Shown one piece after another: positions 47,891 through 58,379 of a stretch of 64,000 bases of DNA; positions within the stretch are counted from its first letter, which is position 1; every line of letters begins with the position of its first letter. A program made the position numbers and the translations under genes. Source of the DNA: Pseudomonas flexibilis (GTDB taxonomy: Bacteria > Pseudomonadota > Gammaproteobacteria > Pseudomonadales > Pseudomonadaceae); the NCBI RefSeq assembly GCF_000802425.1, contig NZ_JRUD01000015.1, forward strand, positions 1-64,000, given 5' to 3'. Under the pieces are notes generated by a model. The model made no database searches. It saw nothing but the letters and a program-made list of their open reading frames with translations, and was not told where the DNA came from.

Positions 47891-49381
47891 CTACAGCTTG
47901 ATCCAGGTCGCCTTCAACTCGGTGTACTTGTCGAAAGCGTGCAGCGACTTGTCTCGGCCATTGCCGGACTGCTTGAAGCCGCCGAACGGCGCGGTCATGT
48001 CGCCGCCGTCGTACTGGTTCACCCACACGCTGCCGGCGCGCAGCGCCTTGGCCACCCGATGGGCGCGCGACAGGTTGCTGGTCCATACACCCGCCGCCAG
48101 GCCATAGGGCGTGTCGTTGGCGATCCGCACCGCCTCCTCGTCGCTGTCGAAGCCGAGCACCGAGAGCACCGGCCCGAAGATTTCCTCGCGGGCGATCTTC
48201 ATGGCGTTGTCCACGCCGTCGAACAGGGTCGGCGCCACGTAGGTGCCACCGCTGTCCTCCAGCAGCCGCTGGCCGCCGCATAGCAGCTTCGCGCCGTCCC
48301 GATGCCCGGCCTCGATGTAGCCGAGCACGGTTTCCATCTGCTGCTTGTCCACCAGGGCGCCGACCTTGGTGGCCGGGTCCAGCGGGTGCCCCACCTGCCA
48401 GGTCTTGAGGGCCTCCACCACCCGGGCGACAAAGTCGTCCTTGATGCTGTTTTCCACCAGCAGGCGCGAGCCGGCGGTACACACCTCGCCCTGGTTGTAG
48501 GCGATGGCGCTGGCGGCCGCCTCGGCCGCGGCCTGCAGGTCCGGCGCATCGGCAAAGACGATGTTCGGGCTCTTGCCGCCGGCCTCCAGCCAGACGCGTT
48601 TCATGTTGGACTCGCCGGCGTAGATCATCAGTTGCTTGGCGATGCGCGTGGAGCCGGTGAACACCAGGCAATCCACCTCCATGTGCAGGGCCAGCGCCTT
48701 GCCGACGGTGTGGCCATAACCGGGCAGCACGTTGAACACCCCGGAGGGAATGCCGGCCTCGACCGCCAGCTGCGCGACGCGGATCGCGGTGAGCGGCGAC
48801 TTCTCCGACGGCTTGAGCACCACCGAGTTGCCGGCGGCCAGCGCCGGACCGAGCTTCCAGCAGGCCATCAGCAGCGGGAAGTTCCAGGGCACGATGGCCG
48901 CCACCACGCCGATCGGCTCGCGGGTGACCAGCCCCAGCTCGTCGTGGGGGGTGGCCGCCACCTCGTCGTAGAGCTTGTCGATCGCCTCGCCGCTCCAGCG
49001 GATCGCCCGTGCGGCGGCGGGAATGTCCACCTTCAGCGCGTCCGTGATCGGCTTGCCCATGTCCAGGGTTTCCAGCAGCGCCAGCTCCTCGCGATGCGCC
49101 TCGAGCTGTTCGGCGAAGCGGATCATCACCTGCTTGCGCTTGACCGGCGCCAGCCGCGACCAGACGCCGGACTCGAAGCGCTCGCGCGCCACCTGCACAG
49201 CCAGTTCGGCATCCGCCACCCCGCAGCTGGCCACCTGGCCGAGGCTGCGCCCGTCGATCGGGCTCTGGCAGTCGAAGGTGTCGCCCTCCACCGCCGCGCG
49301 GTAGTGGCCGTCGATGAAGGCACGCGTCTCGATGCGCAGCTCGCGGGCGCGACGCTCCCAGTCCTGGCGGGTCTGGCTCAT
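47891..49381 (-). CDS. kauB: Aldehyde dehydrogenase KauB/PuuC type
   Basis: A 496-residue NAD(P)-dependent aldehyde dehydrogenase. VPWNFPLLMACWKLGPALAA and KPSEKSPLTA near 165-195 bind cofactor; catalytic Glu in LEAGGKSPN near 265 and catalytic Cys near 300 in NQGEVCTAGSR. By similarity and remembered synteny (PA5312) it oxidises 4-guanidinobutyraldehyde or gamma-glutamylaminobutyraldehyde in arginine and polyamine catabolism, after the PauB step. Both names, KauB and PauC, are used for it. AGAGGAACCTGCC precedes the ATG. Confidence 0.92.
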   Translation of the reverse strand: MSQTRQDWERRARELRIETRAFIDGHYRAAVEGDTFDCQSPIDGRSLGQVASCGVADAELAVQVARERFESGVWSRLAPVKRKQVMIRFAEQLEAHREELALLETLDMGKPITDALKVDIPAAARAIRWSGEAIDKLYDEVAATPHDELGLVTREPIGVVAAIVPWNFPLLMACWKLGPALAAGNSVVLKPSEKSPLTAIRVAQLAVEAGIPSGVFNVLPGYGHTVGKALALHMEVDCLVFTGSTRIAKQLMIYAGESNMKRVWLEAGGKSPNIVFADAPDLQAAAEAAASAIAYNQGEVCTAGSRLLVENSIKDDFVARVVEALKTWQVGHPLDPATKVGALVDKQQMETVLGYIEAGHRDGAKLLCGGQRLLEDSGGTYVAPTLFDGVDNAMKIAREEIFGPVLSVLGFDSDEEAVRIANDTPYGLAAGVWTSNLSRAHRVAKALRAGSVWVNQYDGGDMTAPFGGFKQSGNGRDKSLHAFDKYTELKATWIKL

Positions 49382-49582
49382 GGCAGGTTCCTCTGAAGGG
49401 ATTACGGCCTCGAACCCTACGCAGAGGGCGCGGCCTTTTCAATATTTTTGACGCAACCGTCTATGCGTGTGTTTTATCAAACGATTCAGCCTAGCCGCCC
49501 GCTTTGGCAGTAACGCCTCTGCCGACCAGCGGCACGCTCGGGTAACCTGTCGGCCGTCCGCCTTGCCGTATCAGGATCATTC
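49382..49582. promoter_or_regulatory. Divergent kauB / FMN oxidase control region
   Basis: A 201-base divergent gap with an AT-rich patch (CAATATTTTTGACGCAACC near 49440-49459 and GTTTTATCAAACGATT near 49471-49486). TTGACG followed 17 bases later by a TTTTAT-like hexamer is a possible rightward promoter. No open frame supported. Confidence 0.35.
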
Positions 49583-50773
49583 ATGCGCCGCTACCGCTCC
49601 GACACCCGTTTCGATCAAGCCCAGAGCATCGCCGAACTGGAACACATGGCCCGCTGTCGGCTGCCGAACTTCGCCTGGGAGTACCTGGCCGGCGGCGCCG
49701 AGGAAGAAATCACCCTGCGCCGCAACCGCCAGGCGTTTGCCGACATCGGCTTGCTCCCCTCGACGCTGATCTCCTGCGCCGAGCTGGACACCTCCCGCCC
49801 GCTGTTCGGCACCACCCGGCCGCTGCCGCTGGCCATCGGCCCGACCGGCTTCAACGGCATGCTGCACAAGGACGCCGACATCGCCCTGGCCCGCGCCGCC
49901 CGTGACAAGGGTGTGCCATTCAGCCTGAGCACCGTGTCCAGCAACTCGCTGGAGGAAGTGGCCGCCGCCGTGCCGGATGGCGAGCTGTGGTTCCAGCTCT
50001 ACTGGCTCAATGACGCCGACGTACAGGAAGACCTGCTGCGCCGCGCCGAGGCCGCCGGCGTGCGCACCCTGCTGCTGACCAGCGACGCGGTGCTGATCGG
50101 CAACCGCGAGTGGGACCGACGCAACTTCGCCCGCCCGCTGCAGCTCACCTGGCGCAACAAGTTCGACGTGCTGCGCCACCCGGGCTGGATTCGCCAGGCG
50201 CTGTGGCCGCAGGGCATGCCGAAGATGGGCAACCTGCTGCCCTATCTGCCGGCGGATGCCAGCAACACCGCCGGCGCCGCGCACTTCATGGCCCACAAGA
50301 TGGAGACGGGCCTCTGCTGGGACAGCCTGGCGCAACTGCGCACGCGCTGGCCGCACCGGCTGATCCTCAAGGGCGTGCAGACCGCCGCCGACGCCCGCCG
50401 CTGCGTGGCCATGGGCCTGGACGGCATCGTGGTGACCAACCATGGCGGCCGCCAACTGGATGGCGCGCCGGCGACCCTCGACTGCCTGCCGGCGATTGCC
50501 GAGGCCGTGCGCGGCCAGTTGGCCATCCTGCTGGACAGCGGCATCCGCCGCGGTAGCGACATCGCCAAGGCCTGCGCGCTGGGCGCCGACGCCGTGCTGC
50601 TCGGTCGCGCCACCCTGTTCGGCGTGGCGGTCGGCGGCCAGGCCGGCGCGGCCCACGCGCTGAACCTGCTGGAGCAGGAACTGCGCCGCGTGCTGGGGCT
50701 GGTGGGTACGCCCAGGCTGGCGGAGCTGGATCGCAGCAAGTTGCTGGCATTGCGGTCGGTACTGGCGGGCTGA
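49583..50773 (+). CDS. FMN-dependent alpha-hydroxy acid dehydrogenase
   Basis: A 396-residue member of the LldD/mandelate dehydrogenase/glycolate oxidase family. The FMN and substrate motif TNHGGRQLDGAPATLD with the catalytic His is near residue 288, SGIRRGSDIAKACALGADAV near 318, and LPNFAWEYLAGGAEEE near 28-43. It oxidises a 2-hydroxy acid, passing electrons to the respiratory chain or oxygen. Which acid (lactate, mandelate, other) is not decided by sequence. No lactate permease or regulator is adjacent. Confidence 0.88.
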   Translation: MRRYRSDTRFDQAQSIAELEHMARCRLPNFAWEYLAGGAEEEITLRRNRQAFADIGLLPSTLISCAELDTSRPLFGTTRPLPLAIGPTGFNGMLHKDADIALARAARDKGVPFSLSTVSSNSLEEVAAAVPDGELWFQLYWLNDADVQEDLLRRAEAAGVRTLLLTSDAVLIGNREWDRRNFARPLQLTWRNKFDVLRHPGWIRQALWPQGMPKMGNLLPYLPADASNTAGAAHFMAHKMETGLCWDSLAQLRTRWPHRLILKGVQTAADARRCVAMGLDGIVVTNHGGRQLDGAPATLDCLPAIAEAVRGQLAILLDSGIRRGSDIAKACALGADAVLLGRATLFGVAVGGQAGAAHALNLLEQELRRVLGLVGTPRLAELDRSKLLALRSVLAG

Positions 50774-50780
50774 ACGGCCC

Positions 50781-50873
50781 GCCGTTGCGGCGGGTTGGTG
50801 GCCAATGCGAGGCATTGACCACCCTACGATTGCCCATGCCGTCCGTTGGCCACCGGTCGGCCGCAACGGCGGG
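50781..50873. repeat. CGTAGGGTGG-family repeat, copy 4 (head-to-head pair)
   Basis: On the minus strand, positions 50828 to 50781 read CGTAGGGTGGTCAATGCC-n-GGCCACCAACCCGCCGCAACGGC. From about 50824 a diverged plus-strand copy follows (CCATGCCGTCCGTTGGCCACC then GCCGCAACGGCGG). The two share the CTACG junction. The element fills the convergent gap to rpmG. Confidence 0.6.
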
Positions 50874-50934
50874 GAGGAGTTCAACGCAGTTGGCCGCCGA
50901 AAAGGGCGCCCCTGATGCAAAAATCCCAGGCATG

Positions 50935-50960
50935 AAAAAGCCCGCCGAAGCGGGCTCTTT
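50935..50960 (-). terminator. Terminator of rpmB-rpmG
   Basis: On the minus strand AGCCCGC-TTCG-GCGGGCT (50956-50939) is followed by TTTTT. The UUCG-type tetraloop makes a very stable stem, 18 bases beyond the rpmG stop. Confidence 0.9.
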
Positions 50961-50977
50961 CAGCGAAAGCCGATCAA

Positions 50978-51133
50978 TTACTTGATCTTGGCTTCCTTGT
51001 ACATCACGTGCTTGCGCACAACCGGATCGAACTTCTTGATTTCGATCTTGTCGGGAGTGGTGCGCTTGTTCTTGTCGGTGGTGTAGAAGTGGCCGGTACC
51101 GGCGCTGGACACCAAACGGATCAGTTCACGCAT
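50978..51133 (-). CDS. rpmG: 50S ribosomal protein L33
   Basis: A 51-residue ribosomal protein: [20 protein letters not shown] at the start and a Lys-rich tail. It lacks the zinc-ligand CxxC pairs of the zinc-binding form, so is the C-minus type. Ten bases after rpmB; terminator follows. Confidence 0.97.
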   Translation of the reverse strand: MRELIRLVSSAGTGHFYTTDKNKRTTPDKIEIKKFDPVVRKHVMYKEAKIK

Positions 51134-51143
51134 GACAGTCTCC

Positions 51144-51380
51144 TTATACCTTCTCGCCGCGGGCGCGCAGTTCAGCCAGAACTGCGTCGATGCCGCGCTT
51201 GTCGATGATGCGCATGCCCTTGGCGGAAACACGCAGACGCACGAAACGCTTCTCGGACTCGACCCAGAAACGGTGGTGCTGCAGGTTCGGCAGGAAACGA
51301 CGACGGGTTTTGTTGTTAGCGTGGGAAATGTTGTTCCCGGTTACCGGACCCTTACCGGTAACTTGACAGACTCTCGACAT
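51144..51380 (-). CDS. rpmB: 50S ribosomal protein L28
   Basis: A 78-residue ribosomal protein with [20 protein letters not shown] at its N-terminus and [13 protein letters not shown]. First gene of rpmB-rpmG. The 211-base region upstream to radC shows no other gene. Confidence 0.97.
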   Translation of the reverse strand: MSRVCQVTGKGPVTGNNISHANNKTRRRFLPNLQHHRFWVESEKRFVRLRVSAKGMRIIDKRGIDAVLAELRARGEKV

Positions 51381-51591
51381 GCCTCAGCCCTCTATAAACC
51401 ACATGCCCAACCCGGCATGGGTTGGCCGCTTGATCTCTGCTTCTTTTGACGCGCTGGGCGCCAGATTCGCCGGGGTCGTTCGGCGGCCACTGCGCGAGCA
51501 GGAACCGGGCCCCCAGAAAAGAGCGCTGCTTTATACCAGAAGGTCTAGTGGCTCGCAAGAATTGCCATGGCGCGCCACACACGGCGAGCCC

Positions 51592-52266
51592 TCACATCCA
51601 GCCCCGCTCGGCCATCGACAGCGGCTCGCCGTCACCCACGATGAAGTGGTCCAGCACCCGCACATCCACCAGCGCCAGCGACTCCTTGAGACGCTCTGTC
51701 AGCACCCGGTCCGCCTGGCTCGGCTCGGCTACGCCGGACGGATGGTTGTGGGTGAGGATCAGCGCGGCGGCATTATGCACCAGCGCACGCTTGACCACCT
51801 GTCGGGGATAGACGCTGGCGCCGTCGATGGTGCCGCGAAACAGCGCCTCGTAGGCGAGCACCCGATGTTTCGCATCCAGGAACAGGCAACCGAACACCTC
51901 GTGCTGCTCGTGGCGCAGCTGCGCCTTGAGGTAGTCGCGCACCGCCTGCGGGCTCTCCAGCGCCGAGTCGCGGCGCAGACGCTCCGCCAGATGCCGGCGC
52001 GACATCTCCAGCACGGCCTGCAGCTGCGCGTACTTGGCCGGCCCCAGGCCCAGATGGGCGCTGAAGCTGGGCAGATCCGCCTCCAGCAGGGTCCGTAAAC
52101 TGCCGAACTCGCTGAGCAGGTGCCGCGCCAGATCGACGGCGCTGCGCCCGGCCACGCCGGTGCGCAGGAAAATGGCCAGCAGTTCGGCATCCGACAGCGC
52201 CGCCGGCCCCTGTTCCAACAGTTTTTCCCGTGGCCGCTCGGCCGCCGGCCAGTTGCGAATGCTCAT
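51592..52266 (-). CDS. radC: RadC-family JAB metalloprotein
   Basis: A 224-residue protein with an N-terminal HhH-like helical part and a C-terminal MPN/JAB domain; [18 protein letters not shown] gives the HxHx10D zinc site. Despite the name, its role in DNA repair is doubtful and no biochemical function is settled. Divergent from coaBC, as in most proteobacteria. Confidence 0.93.
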   Translation of the reverse strand: MSIRNWPAAERPREKLLEQGPAALSDAELLAIFLRTGVAGRSAVDLARHLLSEFGSLRTLLEADLPSFSAHLGLGPAKYAQLQAVLEMSRRHLAERLRRDSALESPQAVRDYLKAQLRHEQHEVFGCLFLDAKHRVLAYEALFRGTIDGASVYPRQVVKRALVHNAAALILTHNHPSGVAEPSQADRVLTERLKESLALVDVRVLDHFIVGDGEPLSMAERGWM

Positions 52267-52428
52267 GACGTCTCCTTGTCGTCGTGGGGGGGAAATCCGT
52301 ATTCCCGGCTGGAAAAAACGCGCCGCTAACCGCTCCGAAGCCCCCCGAGGGCTGTGCTATCGTAGCCCACCGCATGCGCGGCAGCGTGCCGCGTCCCCCT
52401 CTCCTTATCCCTCTATAAAAGGCAGGCT

Positions 52429-53637
52429 ATGCAGCGGTTGTATCGGAAACGCATCGTCCTGGGCGTGGGTGGTGGTATCGCCGCCTACAAGAGTGCCGAA
52501 CTGGTGCGCCGGTTGCGCGACCAGGGCGCCGAGGTGCGCGTGGTGATGACCCAGGGTGGCCGGGAGTTCATCACGCCCCTGACCTTGCAGGCGCTGTCCG
52601 GGCACCCGGTGCATCTGGACCTGCTGGACGCCGCCGCCGAAGCGGCGATGGGCCACATCGAACTGGCGCGCTGGGCCGACCTGGTGCTGATCGCCCCAGC
52701 CACCGCCGACCTGATGGCGCGCCTGGCCCAGGGCATCGCCAACGACCTGCTGACCACCCTGGTGCTGGCCACCGACGCCCAGGTGGCGCTGGCGCCGGCC
52801 ATGAACCAGGCCATGTGGCGCGACCCGGCCACCCAGGCCAACGCCGAACTGCTCCAGCAGCGCGGCATTCGCCTGTTCGGCCCCGGCGCCGGCAGCCAGG
52901 CCTGCGGCGACATCGGCATGGGCCGCATGCTGGAAGCCGACGATCTGGCGCAACGGGCCGCCGACTGCTTCCAGCGCAACGTGCTGGATGGCGTGCGCCT
53001 GCTGATCACCGCCGGCCCGACCCAGGAAAACATCGACCCGGTGCGCTACATCACCAACCACAGCTCCGGAAAGATGGGCTTCGCCCTCGCCGAAGCGGCG
53101 GTGGAAGCCGGCGCCCAGGTGACGCTGGTCAGCGGTCCGGTGTTCCTGCCCACCCCGGACCGCGTGCAGCGCATCGACGTGGTCAGCGCCCGTGACATGC
53201 TGGCCGCCTGCGAAGCCAGCATGCCGGCCGATATCCTGATCGCCGCCGCCGCCGTGGCCGATTACCGCCCGGAAGTGGTGGCCGCGCACAAGCTCAAGAA
53301 AGACCCCAACAGCGGCGACGGCCTGTACCTGCAGATGGTGCGCAACCCGGACATCCTCGCCACCCTGGCCGGCCGCCCGGATCGCCCGTTCAGCGTCGGC
53401 TTCGCCGCCGAGACCGAGAACCTGCTCGAGTACGCCGCCGGCAAGCTCAAGGCCAAGAACCTCGACCTGATCGTCGCCAACGACGTCGCCAACCCCAGCA
53501 TCGGCTTCAACAGCGAAGAGAACGCTATCACCGTTATCGACCGCCAACTGCGGCAGACCGCCTTCGCCCAGACCAGCAAGGGCAAGATCGCCCGCCAGCT
53601 GATCGCCTTCATCGCCGACCGCTACCAAACCCGCTGA
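52429..53637 (+). CDS. coaBC: Bifunctional CoaBC (PPC synthetase/decarboxylase)
   Basis: A 402-residue coenzyme A enzyme. The N-terminal CoaC flavoprotein part (about 1-190) has [20 protein letters not shown] with the catalytic His, PAMNQAMW and the active-site Cys near 158 in [10 protein letters not shown]. The C-terminal CoaB part (about 190-402) has [15 protein letters not shown]. Together they make 4'-phosphopantetheine from phosphopantothenate and cysteine. Seven bases before dut. Confidence 0.96.
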   Translation: MQRLYRKRIVLGVGGGIAAYKSAELVRRLRDQGAEVRVVMTQGGREFITPLTLQALSGHPVHLDLLDAAAEAAMGHIELARWADLVLIAPATADLMARLAQGIANDLLTTLVLATDAQVALAPAMNQAMWRDPATQANAELLQQRGIRLFGPGAGSQACGDIGMGRMLEADDLAQRAADCFQRNVLDGVRLLITAGPTQENIDPVRYITNHSSGKMGFALAEAAVEAGAQVTLVSGPVFLPTPDRVQRIDVVSARDMLAACEASMPADILIAAAAVADYRPEVVAAHKLKKDPNSGDGLYLQMVRNPDILATLAGRPDRPFSVGFAAETENLLEYAAGKLKAKNLDLIVANDVANPSIGFNSEENAITVIDRQLRQTAFAQTSKGKIARQLIAFIADRYQTR

Positions 53638-53644
53638 GACCTTC

Positions 53645-54100
53645 ATGCACGCCCTGCAAGCCAAGATCCTCGATCCCCGCCTGGGCAGCGACTTCCCGCT
53701 GCCCAGCTACGCCACCCCCGGCTCCGCCGGCCTCGACCTGCGCGCCATGCTCCAGGACGACCTCACCCTGGAGCCCGGCCAGACCGTGCTGATTCCCACC
53801 GGCCTGTCCATCCACATCGCCGATCCGGGCCTGGCCGCGCTGATCCTGCCGCGCTCGGGCCTGGGCCATAAGCACGGCATCGTGCTGGGGAACCTGGTCG
53901 GCCTGATCGACTCGGACTACCAGGGCGAGCTGATGGTCTCCTGCTGGAACCGTGGCAGCGACAGCTTCACCCTCAAGGTCGGCGAGCGCCTGGCCCAGCT
54001 GGTGCTGGTGCCGGTGGTCCAGGCCCATTTCGAGCTGGTCAACGAATTCAACAACAGTGAACGCGGCGCGGGTGGTTTCGGCCATTCCGGCAGCCATTGA
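53645..54100 (+). CDS. dut: dUTP pyrophosphatase
   Basis: A 151-residue trimeric enzyme hydrolysing dUTP to dUMP. Motifs: [10 protein letters not shown] (1), [12 protein letters not shown] (2), [11 protein letters not shown] (3), ERLAQLVL (4) and [10 protein letters not shown] (5). Length normal. Between coaBC and algC in one operon. Confidence 0.97.
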   Translation: MHALQAKILDPRLGSDFPLPSYATPGSAGLDLRAMLQDDLTLEPGQTVLIPTGLSIHIADPGLAALILPRSGLGHKHGIVLGNLVGLIDSDYQGELMVSCWNRGSDSFTLKVGERLAQLVLVPVVQAHFELVNEFNNSERGAGGFGHSGSH

Positions 54101-54112
54101 AAGGAACTCGAC

Positions 54113-55498
54113 ATGCAAGCACCCAACCTTCCGGCCAGCATCTTCCGCGCCTATGACGTGCGCGGCATCGTCGGCCAGACCCTGAACGCCGAAACCGCCT
54201 ACTGGCTGGGCCGCGCCGTCGGTTCGGAAAGCCTGGCCAAGGGCGAGCCGCGCGTGGCCGTGGCCCGCGACGGTCGCCTGTCCGGCCCCGAGCTGCTCGA
54301 CGCGCTGATCCGCGGCCTGGTGGATTGCGGCTGCCAGGTCAGCAACCTGGGCATGGTGCCGACTCCGGTGCTGTATTTCGCGACCAACACCCTGCCCGGC
54401 CGCACCGGCATCATGATCACCGGCAGCCACAACCCGCCGGACTACAACGGTTTCAAGATCGTGGTGGCCGGCGACACCCTGGCCAACGAGCAGATCACCG
54501 CCCTCAAGACCCGTATCGACAGCGGTGACCTGGCCAGCGGCCAGGGCCGCGTGGAAGCGATCGACATCCTGCCGGCCTATGTGGACTACATCCGCAATGA
54601 TGTGAAGCTGGCGCGCCCCATGAAGGTGGTGATCGACTGCGGCAATGGCATCGGCGGCGTGGTGGCGCAGGAATTGTTCGAAGCCATCGGCTGCACCGTC
54701 ATCCCGCTGTTCTGCGAGGTGGACGGCACCTTCCCCAACCACCACCCGGACCCGAGCCATCGGGAAAACGTGGAAGACCTGATCGAGCGCGTACGCGCCG
54801 AACAGGCCGACCTGGGCCTGGCATTCGACGGCGACGCCGACCGCGTGGGGGTCATCACCGAGCGGGGCAACATGATCTTCGCCGACCGCCTGCTGATGCT
54901 GTTCGCCCGTGACGTGCTGTCGCGCAACCCTGGCGCGGAAGTCATCTACGACGTGAAGTGCACCCGCCATGTGGCCGCGCAGGTGCGCAGCCACGGCGGC
55001 CAGCCGCGCATGTGGAAGACCGGCCACTCGCTGATCAAGAAGAAGATGCGCGAAACCGGCGCCCTGCTGGGCGGCGAGATGAGCGGTCACATGTTCCTCA
55101 AGGAACGCTGGTTCGGCTTCGACGACGGCCTGTACAACGGTGCCCGTCTGGTGGAGATCCTCAGCCATCAGGCGCAGGCGGCCGATGAACTGTTCGCCGG
55201 CTTCCCGGGCGATCTGGCCACGCCGGAGATCAACGTTAAGGTCACCGACGAGAGCAAGTTCGGCATCATTTCCGCCCTGCAGGCCGAGTCCGACTGGGGC
55301 GCCGACGCCGATGTGGCCACCCTGGACGGCGTGCGTGTGGATTACCCGCGCGGCTGGGGCCTGGTGCGCGCTTCGAACACCACACCGGTGCTGGTGCTGC
55401 GCTTCGAGGCGGAGAACGCCGAGGAACTGGCGCGCATCCAGGCGGTGTTCCGCGAACGCCTGCAACGCGTCGCCCCCGACCTGACGCTGCCTTTCTGA
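54113..55498 (+). CDS. algC: Phosphomannomutase/phosphoglucomutase AlgC
   Basis: A 461-residue enzyme interconverting hexose 1- and 6-phosphates for alginate, LPS and rhamnolipid precursors. The phospho-Ser is in ITGSHNPPDYNGF near residue 105; metal loop FDGDADR near 240; sugar loop GEMSGHMF near 322; phosphate loop RASNTTPVLVLRFE near 420. Full length. AAGGAA precedes the ATG. Confidence 0.96.
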   Translation: MQAPNLPASIFRAYDVRGIVGQTLNAETAYWLGRAVGSESLAKGEPRVAVARDGRLSGPELLDALIRGLVDCGCQVSNLGMVPTPVLYFATNTLPGRTGIMITGSHNPPDYNGFKIVVAGDTLANEQITALKTRIDSGDLASGQGRVEAIDILPAYVDYIRNDVKLARPMKVVIDCGNGIGGVVAQELFEAIGCTVIPLFCEVDGTFPNHHPDPSHRENVEDLIERVRAEQADLGLAFDGDADRVGVITERGNMIFADRLLMLFARDVLSRNPGAEVIYDVKCTRHVAAQVRSHGGQPRMWKTGHSLIKKKMRETGALLGGEMSGHMFLKERWFGFDDGLYNGARLVEILSHQAQAADELFAGFPGDLATPEINVKVTDESKFGIISALQAESDWGADADVATLDGVRVDYPRGWGLVRASNTTPVLVLRFEAENAEELARIQAVFRERLQRVAPDLTLPF

Positions 55499-55563
55499 GG
55501 CGGCGTCGCTGACTTTTCCCGACACCCTGGCGTCTAATTGCCGTTATTCGCCCCCTACCCTGA

Positions 55564-56487
<924 letters not shown>

Positions 56488-56501
56488 GGCGGTCGGAATG
56501 C

Positions 56502-56532
56502 AAAAAGGGGAGCCCGAGGGCTCCCCTTTTTC
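56502..56532 (+). terminator. Terminator after argB
   Basis: AAAAAGGGGAGCCC (56502-56515) pairs with GGGCTCCCCTTTTT, near-symmetric, 14 bases after the stop. It can act in both directions. Confidence 0.92.
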
Positions 56533-56540
56533 ATGTGGAC

Positions 56541-56565
56541 CGTGGGAGCGAATTCATTCGCGAGC
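56541..56565 (+). repeat. REP-type unit after argB terminator
   Basis: CGTGGGAGCGAATTCATTCGCGAGC is the same core palindrome as at 76-100 and 11827-11886. It lies in the convergent argB / DUF3360 gap, before a CGTAGGGTGG-family element. Confidence 0.65.
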
Positions 56566-56595
56566 CTTTGGCTTCGGCCTGCGCCGAAACGCCTA

Positions 56596-56656
56596 GTAGG
56601 GTGGACAACGTTTTTCATTGTCCACCAACGCGCCGGCACGGCGCCGATCGCCCTAC
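56596..56656 (+). repeat. CGTAGGGTGG-family repeat, copy 5
   Basis: GTAGGG at the left and CCCTAC at the right are inverted ends of a 61-base unit containing GGTGGACAACG-n-TTGTCCACC and GCGCCGGCACGGCGC hairpins. It ends one base from the stop codon of the facing DUF3360 gene. Confidence 0.75.
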
Positions 56657-56657
56657 A

Positions 56658-58133
56658 TTACGCGCCCAGGCTGCGGAACGATTCCACCAGTGCCGGCACG
56701 CCCGGGAACATGCCGATGGCGGCCATCACGCCGCAGAGTACGGCAAACATCACCAGCGGGATGATCCAGCGCTGCAGATGGCCCAGGCCCTGGCCGCGCT
56801 CCTTGTCGCCGATCAGCCCGAGGTTGTCGAGCAGCACGGTCAGCGACCAGCCGAACACCGGGTTCACCAGCGCCGAGGAGAAGATCACGATGGCCGCCGA
56901 CTGCGAGGTCTTGCCCTCGCGGGTCATCTGCATGCCGGCTTCCAGCAGCGGCAGGAACACGCCGACCATCAGCGCCACGCTGAGCACCGGCGGCCAGATC
57001 GCCAGGTCCATCGGGTAGCCCCACAGCGCCGCCACCACGCACAGCAGGCCGGTGAGGATCGCCCCGGCCGGGATGGGCCGCTTGGCGATGGCCGCCGGCA
57101 CCATGTAGGTGCCCCAGGACGAGGCCAGGTTGCCGCCGCCCAGCGCGGTGCCGACCGCCTGGCGCGCGGCGGCGACGCACATGGTGTCGTCGATGTTCAT
57201 CAGCACCTTCTGCGCCTTGTGGGGGTAGTTGAGCTGCTGGAAGATGCGATGGCCGAGGAAGTCCGGCGACCACATGGCCACCGCCAGCACGGCGAACGGC
57301 GCCACGGCGACGAAATGCTCCAGCTGCGGCAGGCCGAGCTGCCAGCCGCTGTTCTCGCCCCACCAGTACATGGGGTTGAGGTTGGGAATGCCCGGTTCGG
57401 TATGGAATTCGAACGGCGCGCCCAGGGCGAAGGCGATCAGCGCCGCCATCGCGCAACCCAGCGGAATCGCCAGCCAGCGCGCGCGCAGGTGTTCGAGGTA
57501 GGCATACAGCACGATGGTGGCCAGCACCACCACGAAGGCCAGGTAGCCCATGTCGAAGCCATTGGCCCAGGCGAACAGCGACTTGATCTGCGAGGTCATG
57601 CCGATGAAGCCCAGGTAGAGCAGCAGGCCACCACACACGCCGTCGCTGGTCAGCCGCGCCAGCAGGCTGCCGCCGCGCAGCACGCCGAGCAGAAAGCCCA
57701 GCACGCCGACCATGATGCCCAGCGCCATGGGGTGGCCGCCGGAGGCGACGATCAGCGGGATCAGCGGAATCAGCGGCCCGTGGGTGCCGGCCAGGTTGGC
57801 GGTGGGAATCAGGAAGCCGGAGAACAGCACCACGAACAGCAGCGCGGCGATCAGCATCTCGTAGCGCACGTTCTCGATGACGAAGTCGTTGGACAGGCCC
57901 AGCGGCCCGGCGAAGGCGGCGACCACCGCGGCGACCATGACGATCTTGCCGATGGTGGCGGCCATCGCCGGCACCCAGTCCTCGTACTCGAAGCGGTAGT
58001 CGCGGAAGGGCAGGTTGGGCCGCCAGCGCCGCGGCGCCATGATGGTCAGCTCGTGCTCCAGGTAGTCCGCCCGCCGGGCGAACGCCGTGCTGGGCTTGTG
58101 GAGCGCCTGATAGCTCTGGGTCTTGTCGTTCAT
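56658..58133 (-). CDS. DUF3360 polytopic membrane protein
   Basis: A 491-residue protein with a soluble N-terminus (about 1-60, FRDYRFEYEDWVPAM) and about eleven to twelve hydrophobic helices. The LAGTHGPLIPLIPLIVASGG segment near 115-135 recalls the substrate region of SulP/NCS2-type carriers, and I assign DUF3360. The substrate is unknown; anion or organic-acid transport is a guess. Start at MNDKTQSYQAL. Not part of an obvious operon. Alternative long frames on this strand are shadows. Confidence 0.75.
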   Translation of the reverse strand: MNDKTQSYQALHKPSTAFARRADYLEHELTIMAPRRWRPNLPFRDYRFEYEDWVPAMAATIGKIVMVAAVVAAFAGPLGLSNDFVIENVRYEMLIAALLFVVLFSGFLIPTANLAGTHGPLIPLIPLIVASGGHPMALGIMVGVLGFLLGVLRGGSLLARLTSDGVCGGLLLYLGFIGMTSQIKSLFAWANGFDMGYLAFVVVLATIVLYAYLEHLRARWLAIPLGCAMAALIAFALGAPFEFHTEPGIPNLNPMYWWGENSGWQLGLPQLEHFVAVAPFAVLAVAMWSPDFLGHRIFQQLNYPHKAQKVLMNIDDTMCVAAARQAVGTALGGGNLASSWGTYMVPAAIAKRPIPAGAILTGLLCVVAALWGYPMDLAIWPPVLSVALMVGVFLPLLEAGMQMTREGKTSQSAAIVIFSSALVNPVFGWSLTVLLDNLGLIGDKERGQGLGHLQRWIIPLVMFAVLCGVMAAIGMFPGVPALVESFRSLGA

Positions 58134-58379
58134 ATCGGAGTCCGCGCGCATACAAAAAGCGCGCGCAAGATACAGGTCGTGGCGGCAATCCTCGCCCCGA
58201 CCATTACCCTATTGTGAGCGGACGGCGTTTTTTGCTAGCGCCGCCACCCTAACCGCGTTGCGCGCCCCTGTAGCGGGGAGTGAGGGCTCTTGCGCTTGGA
58301 AGCGCACGGCGCCGGGACGCGCGCCCCGGCACCGGCATTTCGGACGAGCGGGCGCGTGTCCGGATGACAGGCGGCCTGC
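58134..58379. other. Intergenic region between DUF3360 gene and pyrE
   Basis: A 246-base gap upstream of the DUF3360 gene and downstream of pyrE. It includes an AT-rich patch near 58195-58225 (TTACCCTATTGTGAGC) that could hold the promoter of the DUF3360 gene and GC-rich palindromic stretches near 58265-58340. I see no gene. Confidence 0.35.

Noticed and set aside
56653-58188. A second long minus-strand frame (511 codons) in the DUF3360 region
   Set aside because: Arg/Gly/Ala-rich and soluble-looking, while the alternative frame gives a coherent set of membrane helices.
58240-58345. Small RNA in the GC-rich palindromic stretch upstream of the DUF3360 gene
   Set aside because: No promoter-terminator pair is visible; secondary structure alone is expected at this GC content.
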